From contig OX328107.1 in the NCBI GenBank assembly GCA_946811185.2, positions 27,301,587 to 27,365,586 of the forward strand: DNA of 64,000 nucleotides, read 5' to 3'. Made by a program: the position numbers and the translations under genes. Within the stretch, counting starts at the first letter, position 1; each line of letters begins with the position of its first letter. This document shows, in pieces, positions 21,431-32,984 of the stretch. This DNA is from Hippopus hippopus. Taxonomy: Eukaryota > Mollusca > Bivalvia > Cardiida > Cardiidae. The notes below the pieces were generated by a model, which searched no databases, was not told the DNA's origin, and saw only the letters and a list, made by a program, of their open reading frames with translations.

Positions 21431-23393
21431 TGGAGGGTAGTTAGAATAGAAATTCGACAAGCAGATTATGGGATTTTTTTTTTTTTTTTTTTTTATTTAA
21501 GATCGTATGAATGAGGAAAATACAAAAGTTATGACGTTAGACTTACCCATTTAACCTGTGTAAAATTCCAAATTCCATTCACATTTTATAAGAAAAAGGG
21601 CTCAATATGGTCGTGAAAACAAAAGAGTAACTTTGTACATGACATGTTTAGGACAAGTGCTTGTTAACCCCCAGCTGCAAGCCGGGCAAAAAACATATGT
21701 GAGACCACAACGGTGCGATACCAACATCAAAGAGGCGCCGAATTAACCCTTTGCATTGATGGAACACACAATTCTTTTCGCAAAATAAAAAGTTGGCGCA
21801 CTAAAATCTTGTGTAAAGTTTGTATGCAGTTATAAATTTTTAATTTACGCTGCATTTTTATGGTCAGCAATCTGCATCTGTTATCTGGTACATGATTACA
21901 GCGAGAAATACGGAAGAAGAGAGTTAAATAATTTTTGTCCACGTTGGTATTTCCACTTAAATTTTACTCCTTTCATGTTTCAGTATGTAGGAAATGGACT
22001 GACCCTGTATTTTACAGACGATTAAAAACGTTTACTGCATGATATGGAGGGCAGGAAGGCAGGAGGCAATTCAGACAATCTTTTAACGTTGTTGTTGATG
22101 AAAGAAAAAAAAAAAAACGTAGGAAAATAAATGAAGATCAAGAGAAAAAATAAAAAATGGATTTAACTTTAATAGCAAATTCAGGATGTGTGCTGGATTT
22201 GACATTGTTAGTGAATGTTAAAGAGAGGATACGATTTCTGAGGTAGATTAAGGCTTTTAATTCTTCCCAAGCTGAAGGAGACATGTAAAATGCTGACACT
22301 GATGGTGTAGATCAAGATCAGACTGCGCAGGATTTGTAGACCGTTCAATGATCGACGGTGTCCTATATTTGGTAGAAACAGCCTTAGAACTGTACTCGAA
22401 TGACTTACTTTACACATTGCAACGTTCCTTCTTCCTTCTACCACCTAGAAGAAGAGAATTTTGGCATGTTTCAACTATCTTGAGTTATTATTTCTTTTTT
22501 ATTTTTATCTATTAAAATTCGTTGATTAGGCAGTGGTATAATTGAAATAACTTCAAGAAATAAATTTCAAAATAGTTTTGTTTCCCACCATAAGAATAAC
22601 TTTTCCTTTTCATAAGCACTATCTCCACTAGGCTAATTCATTCAAAATTTCTTTCCTATGATTGTAGTAAGATGTAAGAGCGATAGAGGTGAAAATTCTG
22701 CAGTGCACAAGTAATTTAAACGTGATAAAGCGATTTATATCTTTACGAATTTCATGCAGTTTTTTCAGTTTTCTGCGGTAGTTCATATATAGCGACCATA
22801 TCTTCTCCGTGACACTTGTAACGTCACGGCAAACTGCCGGAAGTCACGATTTTTTCAATTAGCGACTGTTAGACAGGTGAAAATCCGAAGTTTAAACCTC
22901 TATATCTCGTGAAGTAAGCATCACAGAACGCTAAAAAAAAAATTGTTAACATACTCTAGTATAGTTTTATCTGATTTGGAAATGAAAACTTTGGTCTGGA
23001 GTTACCCTTTAATAAGATTGCAGTAAGTAAAATTTCGAATCATTAACATTTTTTTTTTTTGTACCTTTATTGGTAAAATTTGACAATACTCGAAATGAAC
23101 AGAGGTCTGTAAAATCACAAAGACGACTCGAAATGCCTCCTACGAACAACTTTAAAACCATCCATGGAAAAGGAGAATTCATAAGGTTGTAGACGAAGGT
23201 GTTCCGAAACCGTATCTAATTATAGGTATCATGAATGTCAGTTGTAGGTACGAAAGCAGAAAAAATCATGATAAGAGTTAGAATTATCGCGATATTTTTA
23301 TCATGAAAATTTTTGTTTTATCACGATACTTCTCTTAAATTATCATGGTAGCTATCTCGTATCTCGCGGCAGAAATATGCCACCATAGATTGC

Positions 23394-24129
23394 CATTACT
23401 ATTTTAAGCCAATCACCAGTTTCTCAAAAGACGATAACTAAGTTTATTTACCTCCGTTTAAATACAAAAACCAAAAAGAACTTTGTTTTTTTTTTTAATG
23501 TTTCCGATGATTTGAGGGTGTGTGTTCGGGCCCCAAATCTGGCCATTTAAAATTAGTCTTTTGGATGAGACGTCAATCCGAGGTCCCGAGCACCATAAAG
23601 AACCAGGCGTAACTTGTGATGGGTTTCGTCCTTTATCTAAATGTGTACTATTCCCCCCCCCCCCCCCCCGTAACAATTCAATAGTAACAGCCTTCAGAGG
23701 TCGTCGCTCACCATAAATAAACGCAACTTCAATCAGTCTTGTATATCAATCAGATGGCAGTTCATAGCGGACCAAAACATTAACAAATGACGAGCTAAAA
23801 GAATAGAGAAAGACAAACAGCAACCCGTTCATTGATGCAACTAAGACTAACAGATAATTATAGAAGATCTGTGTTTTTCTGCAGCAACTCTTTTCATGAG
23901 AACATCCTTAGTCCTATCCTCATGATGTTTGTTAACTTTTAAGTAATACAATACAGTGATTATATTGAACGAGTCTGATTTGCCATTGTTATTTTTCGCA
24001 GCTCACCGGTATTTCAGAAGCCGATAACCAACTTTCATTTACCAGTCAGTCACCTCCCTTTTAAGTACAAGAACCTAAAAGAACCATTTTTATAAAGATT
24101 TTAAATTTTCTAGATGCAATATTAAATTA
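23394..24129 (+). repeat. Dispersed repeat with TACCTCCCTTT block
   Basis: Same block order as 7930-8240 and 27135-27400, apparently present here twice in tandem (23394-23780 and 23940-24129). A piece near 23540-23640 (GATGAGACGTCAATCCGAGG) resembles a conserved SINE or LINE tail segment widespread in aquatic animals, from memory. A C-tract lies at 23652-23669. Confidence 0.5.
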
Positions 24130-24135
24130 CATAGC

Positions 24136-24805
24136 TATGGTGGCATATTTCTGCCACGAGATACGAGATAGCTATCATAATAATTTTACAAACTATCGCG
24201 AATAAATTAAAGTTTCCTGGAAATTTTATCGAGATAGTGAAAAGTTTCCTGAAAAAAAATCACGATAAACTTAATATTTTAACGCAAAATTTCTCAATCG
24301 TGCACGAAGCTGACATGCAAGATAAAATTATCGTGATAGTTCTACCTGTTTCTCGATATCTATAAATAGAAAATTTATCATTTGGATGAACTCGGTAGTT
24401 TTTGACTTCACAAGATTGCAGTAAGTAAAAGTTCGAATAATTAATAATTGTAGCTTAATTGGTAAATTTTGACAAGACTCGAAATGAACAGAAGTCTGTA
24501 AAATCACAAAGACGACTCGAAATGCCTCCTACGAACACTTCAAAACCATTCAGGGAAAAGGAGAATTCATAAGGTTGTAGACGAAGATGTTTCGAAACCG
24601 TATCTAATTATAGATACCGTGAATGTCAGTTATGGGCACGAAAGCAAAAAAAATCATGATAACAGGTAGAATTATCGCGATATTTTTATCGTGAAAATTT
24701 TTATTATCTAGATAATATTTCCAGGAAACTTTATTTTATCACGATATTTTTCTAAAATTATCATGATAGCTATCTCGTATCTCGCGGCAGAAAAATGCCA
24801 CCATA
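24136..24805 (+). mobile_element. TATGGTGG MITE, complete reference copy
   Basis: 670 bp, uninterrupted, flanked by perfect 6-bp duplications CATAGC (24130-24135 and 24806-24811). Inverted ends TATGGTGGCATATTTCTGCC and its near complement extend at least 50 bp through GAGATACGAGATAGCTATCAT. The interior is rich in further inverted TCGTGATA/TATCACGA motifs. No ORF. Dominant MITE of this window (five copies). Confidence 0.92.
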
Positions 24806-24811
24806 CATAGC

Positions 24812-25230
24812 AACAACAATTAAATAGGTCCAACAAGTGTAATTTTATGTTGAGAATTTATGGCGTCCACAGCGGACCAAAGACGTAGACTTGACAAGGA
24901 CATGATAGAAAACAATACCATGTCAACCGATGTGTTAAAACTTATGCAGGCATACTTAGGAGCAGGGTAGATGAACATTCTTTGTCAAAATTGCTAAATT
25001 TGAAAGTAAAACAGCCTCCGATTGGCTAAATAAAATGGTTTAGCCAATCAGAAGTTGTGTTACTCTATAAATTTAGAATAAGAATGAAACCATGAATGGT
25101 TGGTAGTTACAGATCCAGGCTGCCCACACATACTTCCTCATCATCTTAATACTAGCCCGTACAGGAAACAATTTAATTAAGATTATACTCACCAGGTGCT
25201 CTGAAACTACATAATTAGGTCTGCTCCTGA
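24812..25230. repeat. Dispersed repeat and CCAAT-palindrome repeat
   Basis: 24812-24905 continues the TGGCGTCCACAGCGGACC repeat. 25010-25225 (GATTGGCTAAATAAAATGGTTTAGCCAATCAGAAG...) is collinear with 40085-40330: the pair of GATTGG/CCAATC motifs, then AGAATAAGA, ATGAATGGTTGG and GGAAACAAT.TAA. Confidence 0.65.
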
Positions 25231-25688
25231 TCCATACAAAGTAGTATCATATATAAAGAGGATATTTGTTGTATTCGGTGAAAGGTCGAGATTGAGTTAA
25301 CATCATCGATAACATTTTCACGAGTGGGGAAAGTGAGGGAATTCTGATAGATGTTCATACAACATAATTCTTATTTAAAGGCTGATCCTGATATACACTT
25401 TTTTTGCAACAGCAGTCAAAGTCAGCTTGGCGCTCCATGGATAAGTTTGAGTTATTCGTCCTTGCCAAATACCGAGTCATTTAGCTGGTACAGATTTAGA
25501 TATAGGTATAGTATTAATATTCCTGGAAAGAGGTCAATTAGGATGTCCCTGGGCAAGATACTCTAGCGCCTAAGCCTTGTGAGTACCAGGAAAGACATGA
25601 ATGAACTGAATAAAAATGATGCTGTCAAAATAGGAGTAAAATATTATACATGTATATCAAACAAACAACAACATCATCAACACCACTA
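25231..25688. other. No gene recognised
   Basis: The frame at 25351-25566 has no domain or donor/acceptor support. Confidence 0.4.
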
Positions 25689-25689
25689 A

Positions 25690-26255
25690 GTGATTCATTA
25701 TCTGCCGCTAGGTGGCATTTTTCAAATATGTTATTTGGGCATTATGGGTACAGAACCGGACTACTTTTCAAAATGACAACCGAGTCAAAATGAAATATTT
25801 GCTTTATCAAAACAATGCTACCTGGTACGATTCATCGAGCCATGGTTAGCTAGCATAATGATAACTTATGCACAAGTCCAGTTGGGAAATAGCTCTGGTA
25901 TATGCCCGGGCATTTCTTGTTGGTAAGTCTTTGTAAAAACCCTGCACAAATCCTGGCTTCCCTACAATCTATAGCTATAAATAGTACTCAAAGATTTGCA
26001 GTAAATAATGGTACTTGTAAAGTTTATTTTTACCGTTTGAAATAATTGAAATAATTAGTTTTAAGAAATTAGCAGCGAAACACAGTTAGGATTTTTAAAG
26101 TTTCTCAGAAGTATTGTTTATAGCTATTTTCTCCGTTGGTACTTTTTTTAGCCGCGGAGTTTAAGTTCACACACCGTGTATTTATATTTATCCTGCACAG
26201 GATAGTGATGCATCATAGCACACAGGTCTAATCTTCAAAAAAGTATGACGTTTGC
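25690..26255 (+). mobile_element. 9-bp-TSD element, expanded or interrupted copy
   Basis: Begins CATTATCTGCCGCTAGGTGG and ends GACGTTTGCAGACAACG, matching both ends of 1267-1608. It is over 200 bp longer, so about 25920-26190 is an insertion or divergent segment. Flanking duplication not found. Confidence 0.6.
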
Positions 26256-26369
26256 AGACAACGCTCAGTATTTTTTTTTTTCTCATCACATAAAAGCAAA
26301 CAAACAAATAAACAAATGAGGACAGACAGACAGACAACAACAGCAACAACGATTGTTTTCTAATGAAAA

Positions 26370-27115
26370 CTTTATTTAGTGAACACGTTTCAATCCTTTC
26401 ACTGCCAACAAGATTATGTCAGCTTTTTCGAAACTGTAACTACTTTTAGACTCTTTCAAATTAAAGCATTTGCAAACAACAAATACGAAAGAGATACAAA
26501 TGAAATGAAGTTCTTTGACAGGGTGAAAAACATTGTGTTAAAAGAAAATGCAACCCCTTTTCTCTTTTCCCGCCATGTTTTTTGTTTTTTTCCCAGGGTC
26601 GTTACAACAAAGGATTTTTTGTTAAACGATTAACTGCTAATAGAGATTTTTTTTTGCAATGGGTCAACACTAGCTGGAAAACTTGGTACATCAAAGATCA
26701 GACCACATTTTGTGTGTCGTCTGATCTTGATGTACACTGTATGCGAAAGAAAGCCAGGTTGCCACAGACAGCGAAAGTGATAGTATTGAGTTTTGTTACA
26801 GCCATATTTTCAGTCGGCCACCAGCTTTATCCACAGGCACTTGATTTTTCACATACTTCACCCTCTTCTTTAACGCTTTACCAGACGAGAAAAATTAAGG
26901 CCTGTCTAAATTGAAAGCATTTGCAGACGACCAATTAAATGTCGTTCAAAATATAAGATTTGTCACTAAAAGAATAGAAAACATTTTGGGAAGAGGAGAA
27001 AATGCTGGCTACCAGTATTTTCTCCTTCTCCCATAATGTTTTCAAAGGCCATTTTTGTCAGAGTCGTTTTAAGTCCGGATTATTTGGTAAAGGGTTAACT
27101 GACCTATAAGACACA
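26370..27115. repeat. Cluster of hairpin-A and hairpin-B elements
   Basis: 26460-26620 is a hairpin-B copy lacking one arm, matching 1-118. 26660-26770 has a hairpin-A core (about 26695-26745). 26930-27110 is a good hairpin-B copy, with ACATTTTGGGAAGAGGAGAAAATGC facing its complement. The frames at 26379-26633 and 26582-26914 lie across these and are not genes. Confidence 0.65.
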
Positions 27116-27134
27116 GACAACTTTTGTGATACCA

Positions 27135-27420
27135 CATTGAGTGTATTGAACGAACTGATTGCCATTACTATTTTTAACCACTCACCGGTATCTCAGAAGA
27201 CGATAACTAACTTTGATTTACCTCCCTTTTAAAAATAAAAGCCTAAAAGAATGTGTTTTTATAAAAAATATTTATAATACATTTAGATCAACAACATTTA
27301 ACACCATGGAATCGGATGACAAATCTAACCGGTCCATAGTAATGTTGAAAAGACTTTCTGGCGTCCGTAGCGGACCAATACGATAACAAAAGGCGAAGAA
27401 TGAAGAGAAGAAAGGATAAA
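27135..27420 (+). repeat. Dispersed repeat (TACCTCCCTTT family)
   Basis: GATACCACATTGAGTGTATT, CACCGGTATCTCAGAAG, TTTACCTCCCTTTTAA and TGGCGTCCGTAGCGGACC follow in the same order as in 23394-24129. Confidence 0.6.
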
Positions 27421-27737
27421 CATAATAATAACTTTATTAAGGAATGAAGGCAATATTCCTATCGCACCACACAATATATATATATTTACAGTTTTAGATG
27501 TCAATGGTGGGAAAAAAAAACTTGATAAAGAGAAGTAACTCTGAAGAAAAATAATTTTAGTTGATTACTGATTACCTCCCTTTCATAAGGTAATTCGATC
27601 AATAATGCTACCGAATAAGTAAAGACGTTCGCGACAATTTCCATTATCACGCTATGTGTAACTATCACGCGTGCCTGTTACTCAAAAACGGTAAGCACCT
27701 GACAGTTCATTTTGCCACACTTGGCAATGTATGCAGA

Positions 27738-27860
27738 ATGGATAAATCAAGTACTGGAACGGGTCGTTTTATGTCAGCAAAACGAAGAAAAAAATATTTG
27801 AACCAAGCCAAATATGAGCGAGGCAAGAATCCGAAGATAACGTTTTCAAAAGATCCGACT
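27738..27860 (+). CDS. Possible basic first exon (unidentified)
   Basis: From ATG 27738 the frame reads MDKSSTGTGRFMSAKRRKKY and continues to 41 codons, rich in lysine and arginine, ending exactly at a strong donor ACT|GTAAGTGAA (phase 0). Such TGRF...KRRKKYL leaders occur at the start of several molluscan transposase-type proteins, from memory. The open frame starts further upstream (27654) and runs to 27896 without splicing. No second exon recognised. A real exon is plausible, not shown. Confidence 0.3.
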
Positions 27861-27899
27861 GTAAGTGAAAGAGAATCGCCTAACTACGTCACCTAAGGA

Positions 27900-28840
27900 C
27901 GGAAATATGGCCACAGTTGCCACTACTAGCGCTCTATCTGGCAGATGTATCGTCGAATTAAAACATCTTTTCTGATGCAGATGCTTTGAGTTTAGTCTAG
28001 TTCAAAATTATGTCATATTGCAAAGACTTACAGAAAACAAGGGACTGTAACTCTTTCTCCTTTACCAGGTTATCCCTTAGCTTCATGAGTCTGCAGCAGA
28101 CAACATTAGAAATCATTCATGTCAAAAGGAGAACTTGCTCCTAATGATTGATTTCTCCTTTTCGCACAACGATTTCTGACCCATCAAAGAAGTGCGATAC
28201 ATGAATACCAGGTTTTGGTTTAGCGTCTGCAAACGTGTCAAATTTAGAAGAGTCTAAAATTAGTCGTTTGGTAACGGGTTAAATGCTAACCTCAGTATTA
28301 CATTTATATGCTATCATTTGGTTTATTATGACCAACAAGCTTGATTCATATAAACATTGTTGTATTGTTGAAAAAATTGAGATAATTTACTTCATATAAT
28401 GTCTTTGTCTTTGACAAACCCTACATTTACTCATTAGTTAGTGCCCAACCCACAAACTTAAGATGTATTTTCTTAAAAAATAAGGCTGGTGACCTATTTG
28501 TTTTAAGCCTGATTCTTTTAGTTTAGTACCTGAATATTATTTATAGTAAAAATAAGAAAAATCTGACTGTTAGAACATTTAAAAAATAACGTTAAAAGAT
28601 AGTTCCCCCCCCTTTCCCCCCCCCCCAAATAAAGGTGTTTTACCCATAAGTTAAGGGTTTTTGCGAAGACTGATACTCGGTATGTTCTAATTTTATTTTT
28701 CATTAAATTTGGTGTTTCATTAATACAATGACATAAAATTTGCTTATAATTGTTGTCATTTAAGAAAATGTACCGGTACATCGACTTAGTTTACATAGGT
28801 GAATAAAAGCTACTTCCACCATAATATTATCCTACAAAAT
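27900..28840. other. No gene; decayed hairpin-B and a poly-C tract
   Basis: 28090-28170 is a decayed hairpin-B copy (AAAAGGAGAACTTGCTCC with CTCCTTTTCGCAC). C-runs at 28604-28626. The remainder is AT-rich without features. Confidence 0.45.
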
Positions 28841-28841
28841 T

Positions 28842-29075
28842 TGCTTCATTATCTCCCACTAGTTGGCATTCTACAAATACACATCTAGCTAATATGGGCA
28901 TTCTGGGTACAGAACCTGACTACCATTCAAAACAACAACCATTACCGGTACTTTGAATTTCAAAATGGAATAAACGTTTACTCAGTAAAACAGTACCTGG
29001 TGCGATTCTTTCAGCTGTGATCGGCTAGCATGACCTATGCATCGGCCATTTATTAAAACAGCCCTTACATGCTTG
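28842..29075 (+). mobile_element. 9-bp-TSD element, 3' part missing
   Basis: From CATTATCTCCCACTAGTTGG through GGGTACAGAACCTGACTACC and ATAAACGTTTACTCAGTAAAAC to CAGCCCTTACATGCTTG, then cut by the array-type element that begins just after. Confidence 0.75.
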
Positions 29076-29084
29076 TTTAGTTTA

Positions 29085-30575
29085 AATATATTTTATTTGT
29101 AACATTCTACATACAAAAATATAACAAGATGTCTTTGTGAAACAGTCATGCCCCCCTACTGCCACATTGATAAAGGAAGTGGCACAGTTCATAAACTGAT
29201 ATCAAAAGAACTGATTGGGAAATATCGATGTCATCTTTTTGATTTATAGCCCACTTCAATTGTTAAACGTGATAATCTGTCAACAGTTCGCATAATTATA
29301 CACACCGCCGTGTGTATACATACAAGATTGTAAACAGTCGCCGATACACAGACTGAGTTATCAATTTTCTTTTTGGCATGCGCGTTCGACTTCCGCTTTT
29401 TCTCAGTCAACTTCGATGCTTACTACGTCCCCGATAATACGCGAATAAAATGTTGGAGCCACAAGTTGAGCCACATATGATGATTTTTGAGACACTTTAA
29501 TTTTTTTTGAGCAAATGGCTCAAGTAGCGAACGGCAGCGCGGGCCCTTAATCATCTGGTGGTCACTGTGACCTTGACCTTTCACGGATTAACCTTAAAAT
29601 CGATAGGGATCATTTACACTCCAAGATGAATATCTGTACAGAATTTGAAGGACCTAGGTCAATTCTGTGTGTAGTTATCATCTGGACAAGGTTTGGTCTA
29701 TATATCATTAAGTTGAAGGCCACTGTGGCCTTGACCTTTGATGGATTAGTCTCAAAATTGATAGGGATCATCTGCACTCCGAGACAAATGTCTGTGCCAA
29801 ATTTGACGAACCTGGGTCAATTTTGTGTCTAGTTATCATCCGGAAAGGTTTGGTCTATATATCAACATGTTGACGGTCACTGTGACCTTGACATTTGACC
29901 GATTGACCTCAAAATCAATAGGGATCATCTGCACTCCGAGACAAATGTCTGTGCCAAATTTGACGAACCTAGGTCAATTCTGTGTCTAGTTATCATCCGG
30001 ACAAGGTTTGGTCTATATATCAACATGTTGACGGTCACTGTGACCTTGACCTTTGACCGATTGACCTCAAAATCAATAGGGATCATCTACACTCCAAGAC
30101 AAATGTCTGTGCCAAATTTGACGAACCTAGGTCAATTCTGTGTCTAGTTATCATCCGGACAAGGTTTGGTCTATATATCAACATGTTGACGGTCACTGTG
30201 ACCTTGACCTTTGACCGATTGACCTCAAAATCAATACGCATCATCTACACTCCGAGACACATGTCTGTGCCAACTTTGACGAACCTAGGTCAATTCTGTG
30301 TCTAGTTATCATCCGGACAAGGTTTGGTCTATATATCAACATGTTGACAGTCACTGTGACCTTGACCTTTGACTGATTGACCTTAAAATCATTAGGGATC
30401 ATCTACCCTCCGAGACGCATGTCTGTGCCAAATTTGACGAACCTAGGTCAATTCTGTGTCTAGTTATTATCCGGACAAGGTAAGGTCTACTGACCGACCG
30501 ACGGACTGACTGACCGACCAACCGACCGACATTAGCAAAGCAATATACCCCCACTTCGTTGAAGGGGGGCATAAT
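29085..30575 (+). mobile_element. Element with a 158-bp tandem array
   Basis: The array occupies about 29560-30490 in six units. The unit TCTGTGCCAAATTTGACG recurs at 29791, 29948, 30106, 30264 and 30422, spacing 157-158 bp. Units contain CTGTGACCTTGACCTTTGAC. Outer ends read ACAGTCATGCCCCCCTACTG and CACTTCGTTGAAGGGGGGCATAAT, an inverted ATGCCCCCCT pair. It ends with repeated GACCGACCGAC. No ORF. Known as a common bivalve repeat style. Confidence 0.8.
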
Positions 30576-30746
30576 AAGACAATTACAAAATACGTATACA
30601 TGTACATATATTATGCTACAAAATGGATTGGAACGGAAGCGTAAGCTTATACTGTTCTTTTCCATGGATTCTTGATGGTATCAGTCCTATTTTATTCATT
30701 TATTCAATGATTTGACGAGTGAAAGAAAAAGGGTGTTGTGTAAAGA

Positions 30747-32237
30747 AAACAACAAGAGGACCATGATGGTCCTATATCGCTCACCTGAGTACTAAGCAGT
30801 AAAGGTCTACAATGAAGATAAATACCAAATATTGAGGTTCACGGCCAAATGATAATGAAACAAGAGCGGCAAATTGTCGCAAGATATGCCCGTCCCACCG
30901 CCAGTTGTCAAGGAGGTATAATAATCACAAAGGGCAGGTAATGCAACAAACATGTTTACCAAGTCTCAAGTCAATTTGACTTGAGACTTCAAAGTTCCGT
31001 TCCAGACAAGCAAGAAATACTGTAAAAAGGAAGATCAAAGTTGAATTACTCAAAATCCGCACTAGGTAGAGTTATTGTTCTTGCGCACTGTACTCGGTAA
31101 TATTGCAACAATCATGCATACCAAGTTTGAAGTCGTTCTGACTTGAGATGACAAAGTTATATTCTGGACGCACTAAATGCTGTAAAAATGACGATCAAAG
31201 GGAAATAATTCAAAGACAGCACGAGGTAGAGTTACAATTCTTGTGCACTGCTTGTCCAAATATTGCAACAAATAAGCATACCACATTTCAAGTCATTCCT
31301 ACTTACGATGACAAAGTTTTGCTTCGGACAAGCAAGAAATGCTATAAAAATGAAGGTCAAAGGGGGAATAACTCAAAATTCTTGCTAGGAAGAGTTATGG
31401 TTCTTGTGCACTGCACTCTGTAATTTTTTAACAATCATGCATACCAAATTTGAAGATGTTCAGGCTAGAGATGACAAAGTTATATTCCGGACAAGCAGAA
31501 AATGGTGTAAAAATGACGATCAAAGGGAAACAACTCATAGACAGTACAATGTAGAGTCATGGTTCTTTCACACTGCACTCCGTATTATTGCAACAACACA
31601 AATGCCAAGTTTCAAGTCAATCGGACTGGAGATGACAAAGTTATGCTCTGGACAAAGAACTATTCTAAAGAACTTTCTAATTCAAGGGCAAATAACTCCA
31701 GTTGTTCTGGTCTGATTAGACCAATAATCGAACTCATCCAAGATCTTACAGTCATAAGTATTTTGACCAAGTTTGGTGCTGATTGGTTAATAATTGTAGA
31801 TGCTAGAGTGTAAACAAAGTCAAATTTAGCAATTTTTCTAATTCAAGAGCAAATAACTCCAGTTGTTCTGGTCCGATTAGACCCACAATCAAACTCATTC
31901 GAGATCTTATGGTCATATATATTTTGACCAAGTTTGGTGCTGATTGGTTGATATTTGTAGATGCTAGAGTGTAAACAAAGTCAAATATAGCAATTTTTCC
32001 AATTCAAGGGCAAATAACTCCATTTGTTCTGGTCCGATTAGACCCATAATCGAACTCGTCCAAGATCTTATGGTCAAATATATTTTGAAGTTTGGTGCTG
32101 ATTGGTTAAAAATTGTAGATGCTGGAGTGTAAACAAAGAAATGTGAACGGACGGACGATGGACGGACGACGGACGCCGACGGACGGTGAGTGATCACAAT
32201 AGCTCATCCTGAGCACTTCGTGCTCAGGTGAGCTAAA
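30747..32237 (+). mobile_element. Element with two ~160-bp tandem arrays
   Basis: First array about 30960-31680 (GATGACAAAGTTATATTC recurring near 31149, 31306, 31469 and 31629). Second array about 31690-32130 (CAAATAACTCCA near 31690, 31851 and 32010). Both spacings are 157-163 bp. Right end is GGACGGACG-rich, followed by CACAATAGCTCATCCTGAGCACTTCGTGCTCAGGTGAGC, a perfect hairpin written here as two halves around the loop; left end CGCTCACCTGAG is its partner. The open frames inside are a by-product of the near-162-bp period. Confidence 0.8.
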
Positions 32238-32389
32238 AAAAGGAGACTGCTACGGATACTATAAAGAGATCGTGTGATGTGGGATGTTCTCGAAACCATT
32301 ATTAACTGTATTGTCTTTATATGTATGATATTACGGTAAGACGAAACATTATAAAATTGTTACAAAACGAATGGATTTTCACTTATAGC

Positions 32390-32980
32390 TTGAACCTTCT
32401 GCTATCCTTAATAAAAGACTGCACTTCTAAAAATACTGTAACATTTTCATGAAAGGTGAGGCTTTTGTCACCGTACAGCAGGACGTCCAAGCTGACAGTT
32501 GTGAAATTCTCGATAGTTGCAAAAAGCTTATTTCTAATGATGTAGGCAGGAGTAATACCCTTAATCATTTTAAAAAATAAGCTTAATTTGTGTTTTTTCC
32601 TTCTGTATCTCAGTGATTCCCATCCTACTTCATTTGTAAGATCTTCCAGGGAACCTAGTTTAGTACAGCAGGTTACCGATTCATTTTGAACTTTTTCAAC
32701 TTCATTTTTAGGTACTCAGGAATATCATCCCAGATATTATCAGCATATTCTAAGACTGGTCTTATGAAAGAAAAAAAGATTATTTGCATTGTATGCCGAT
32801 CTAACTTAAACTTTTGTGCTCTCATGATATTAACCCTATTCCATGCTTTTTCCAATGTTAGTTTTATGTGATAATCCGAAGATCCATTACTGGAAAAATA
32901 AAGCCCAAGATGTTTGTGCACTTCTACATTAGGTATATTGACATTTGACATGTTAAGATCTGGGTGGGCAGATTTCAATA
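32390..32980 (-). pseudogene. LINE reverse transcriptase, C-terminal part
   Basis: Continues the LINE at 34040-34511 on the other side of an insertion. The frame at 32673-32978 has VEVHKHLGLYFSSNGSSDYH and FSFIRPVLEYADNIWD, the conserved thumb/C-terminal region of Jockey/L2/CR1-type ORF2. A frameshift near 32680 follows, then a second frame (32383-32568) with SLFFKMIKGITPAYI. The protein would copy its RNA at a nicked target. Here it is 5'-truncated, frameshifted and split. Confidence 0.82.
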
Positions 32981-32984
32981 GTTT

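Larger units (their letters stand above)
20732..23008. mobile_element. Kolobok-like TTAA element, non-autonomous
   Basis: 2,277 bp between TTAA (20728-20731) and TTAA (23009-23012). Inverted ends read AAGGGCAACTACAGCC and, from the right, AAGGGTAACTCCAGAC. TTAA targets with AAGGGNAACT-type ends are typical of Kolobok. No transposase is seen. The interior holds a GA microsatellite (21362-21430), a T-tract near 21476 and a decayed hairpin-A copy (about 21090-21290). Confidence 0.7.
20477..23387 (+). mobile_element. TATGGTGG MITE split by a TTAA element
   Basis: Left part 20477-20731 starts TATGGTGGCATATTTCTGCC; right part 23009-23387 ends GCAGAAATATGCCACCATA. It is flanked by perfect 6-bp duplications GATTGC (20471-20476 and 23388-23393). 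Removing 20732-23008 restores the same order as the uninterrupted copy at 24136-24805. A 6-bp duplication with 5'-TAT...ATA-3' ends recalls the IS3EU group; this assignment is inference. Confidence 0.85.

Noticed and set aside
29085..30575. CRISPR array, because of regular repeats
   Set aside because: Repeats are contiguous 158-bp units without unique spacers, in animal DNA.
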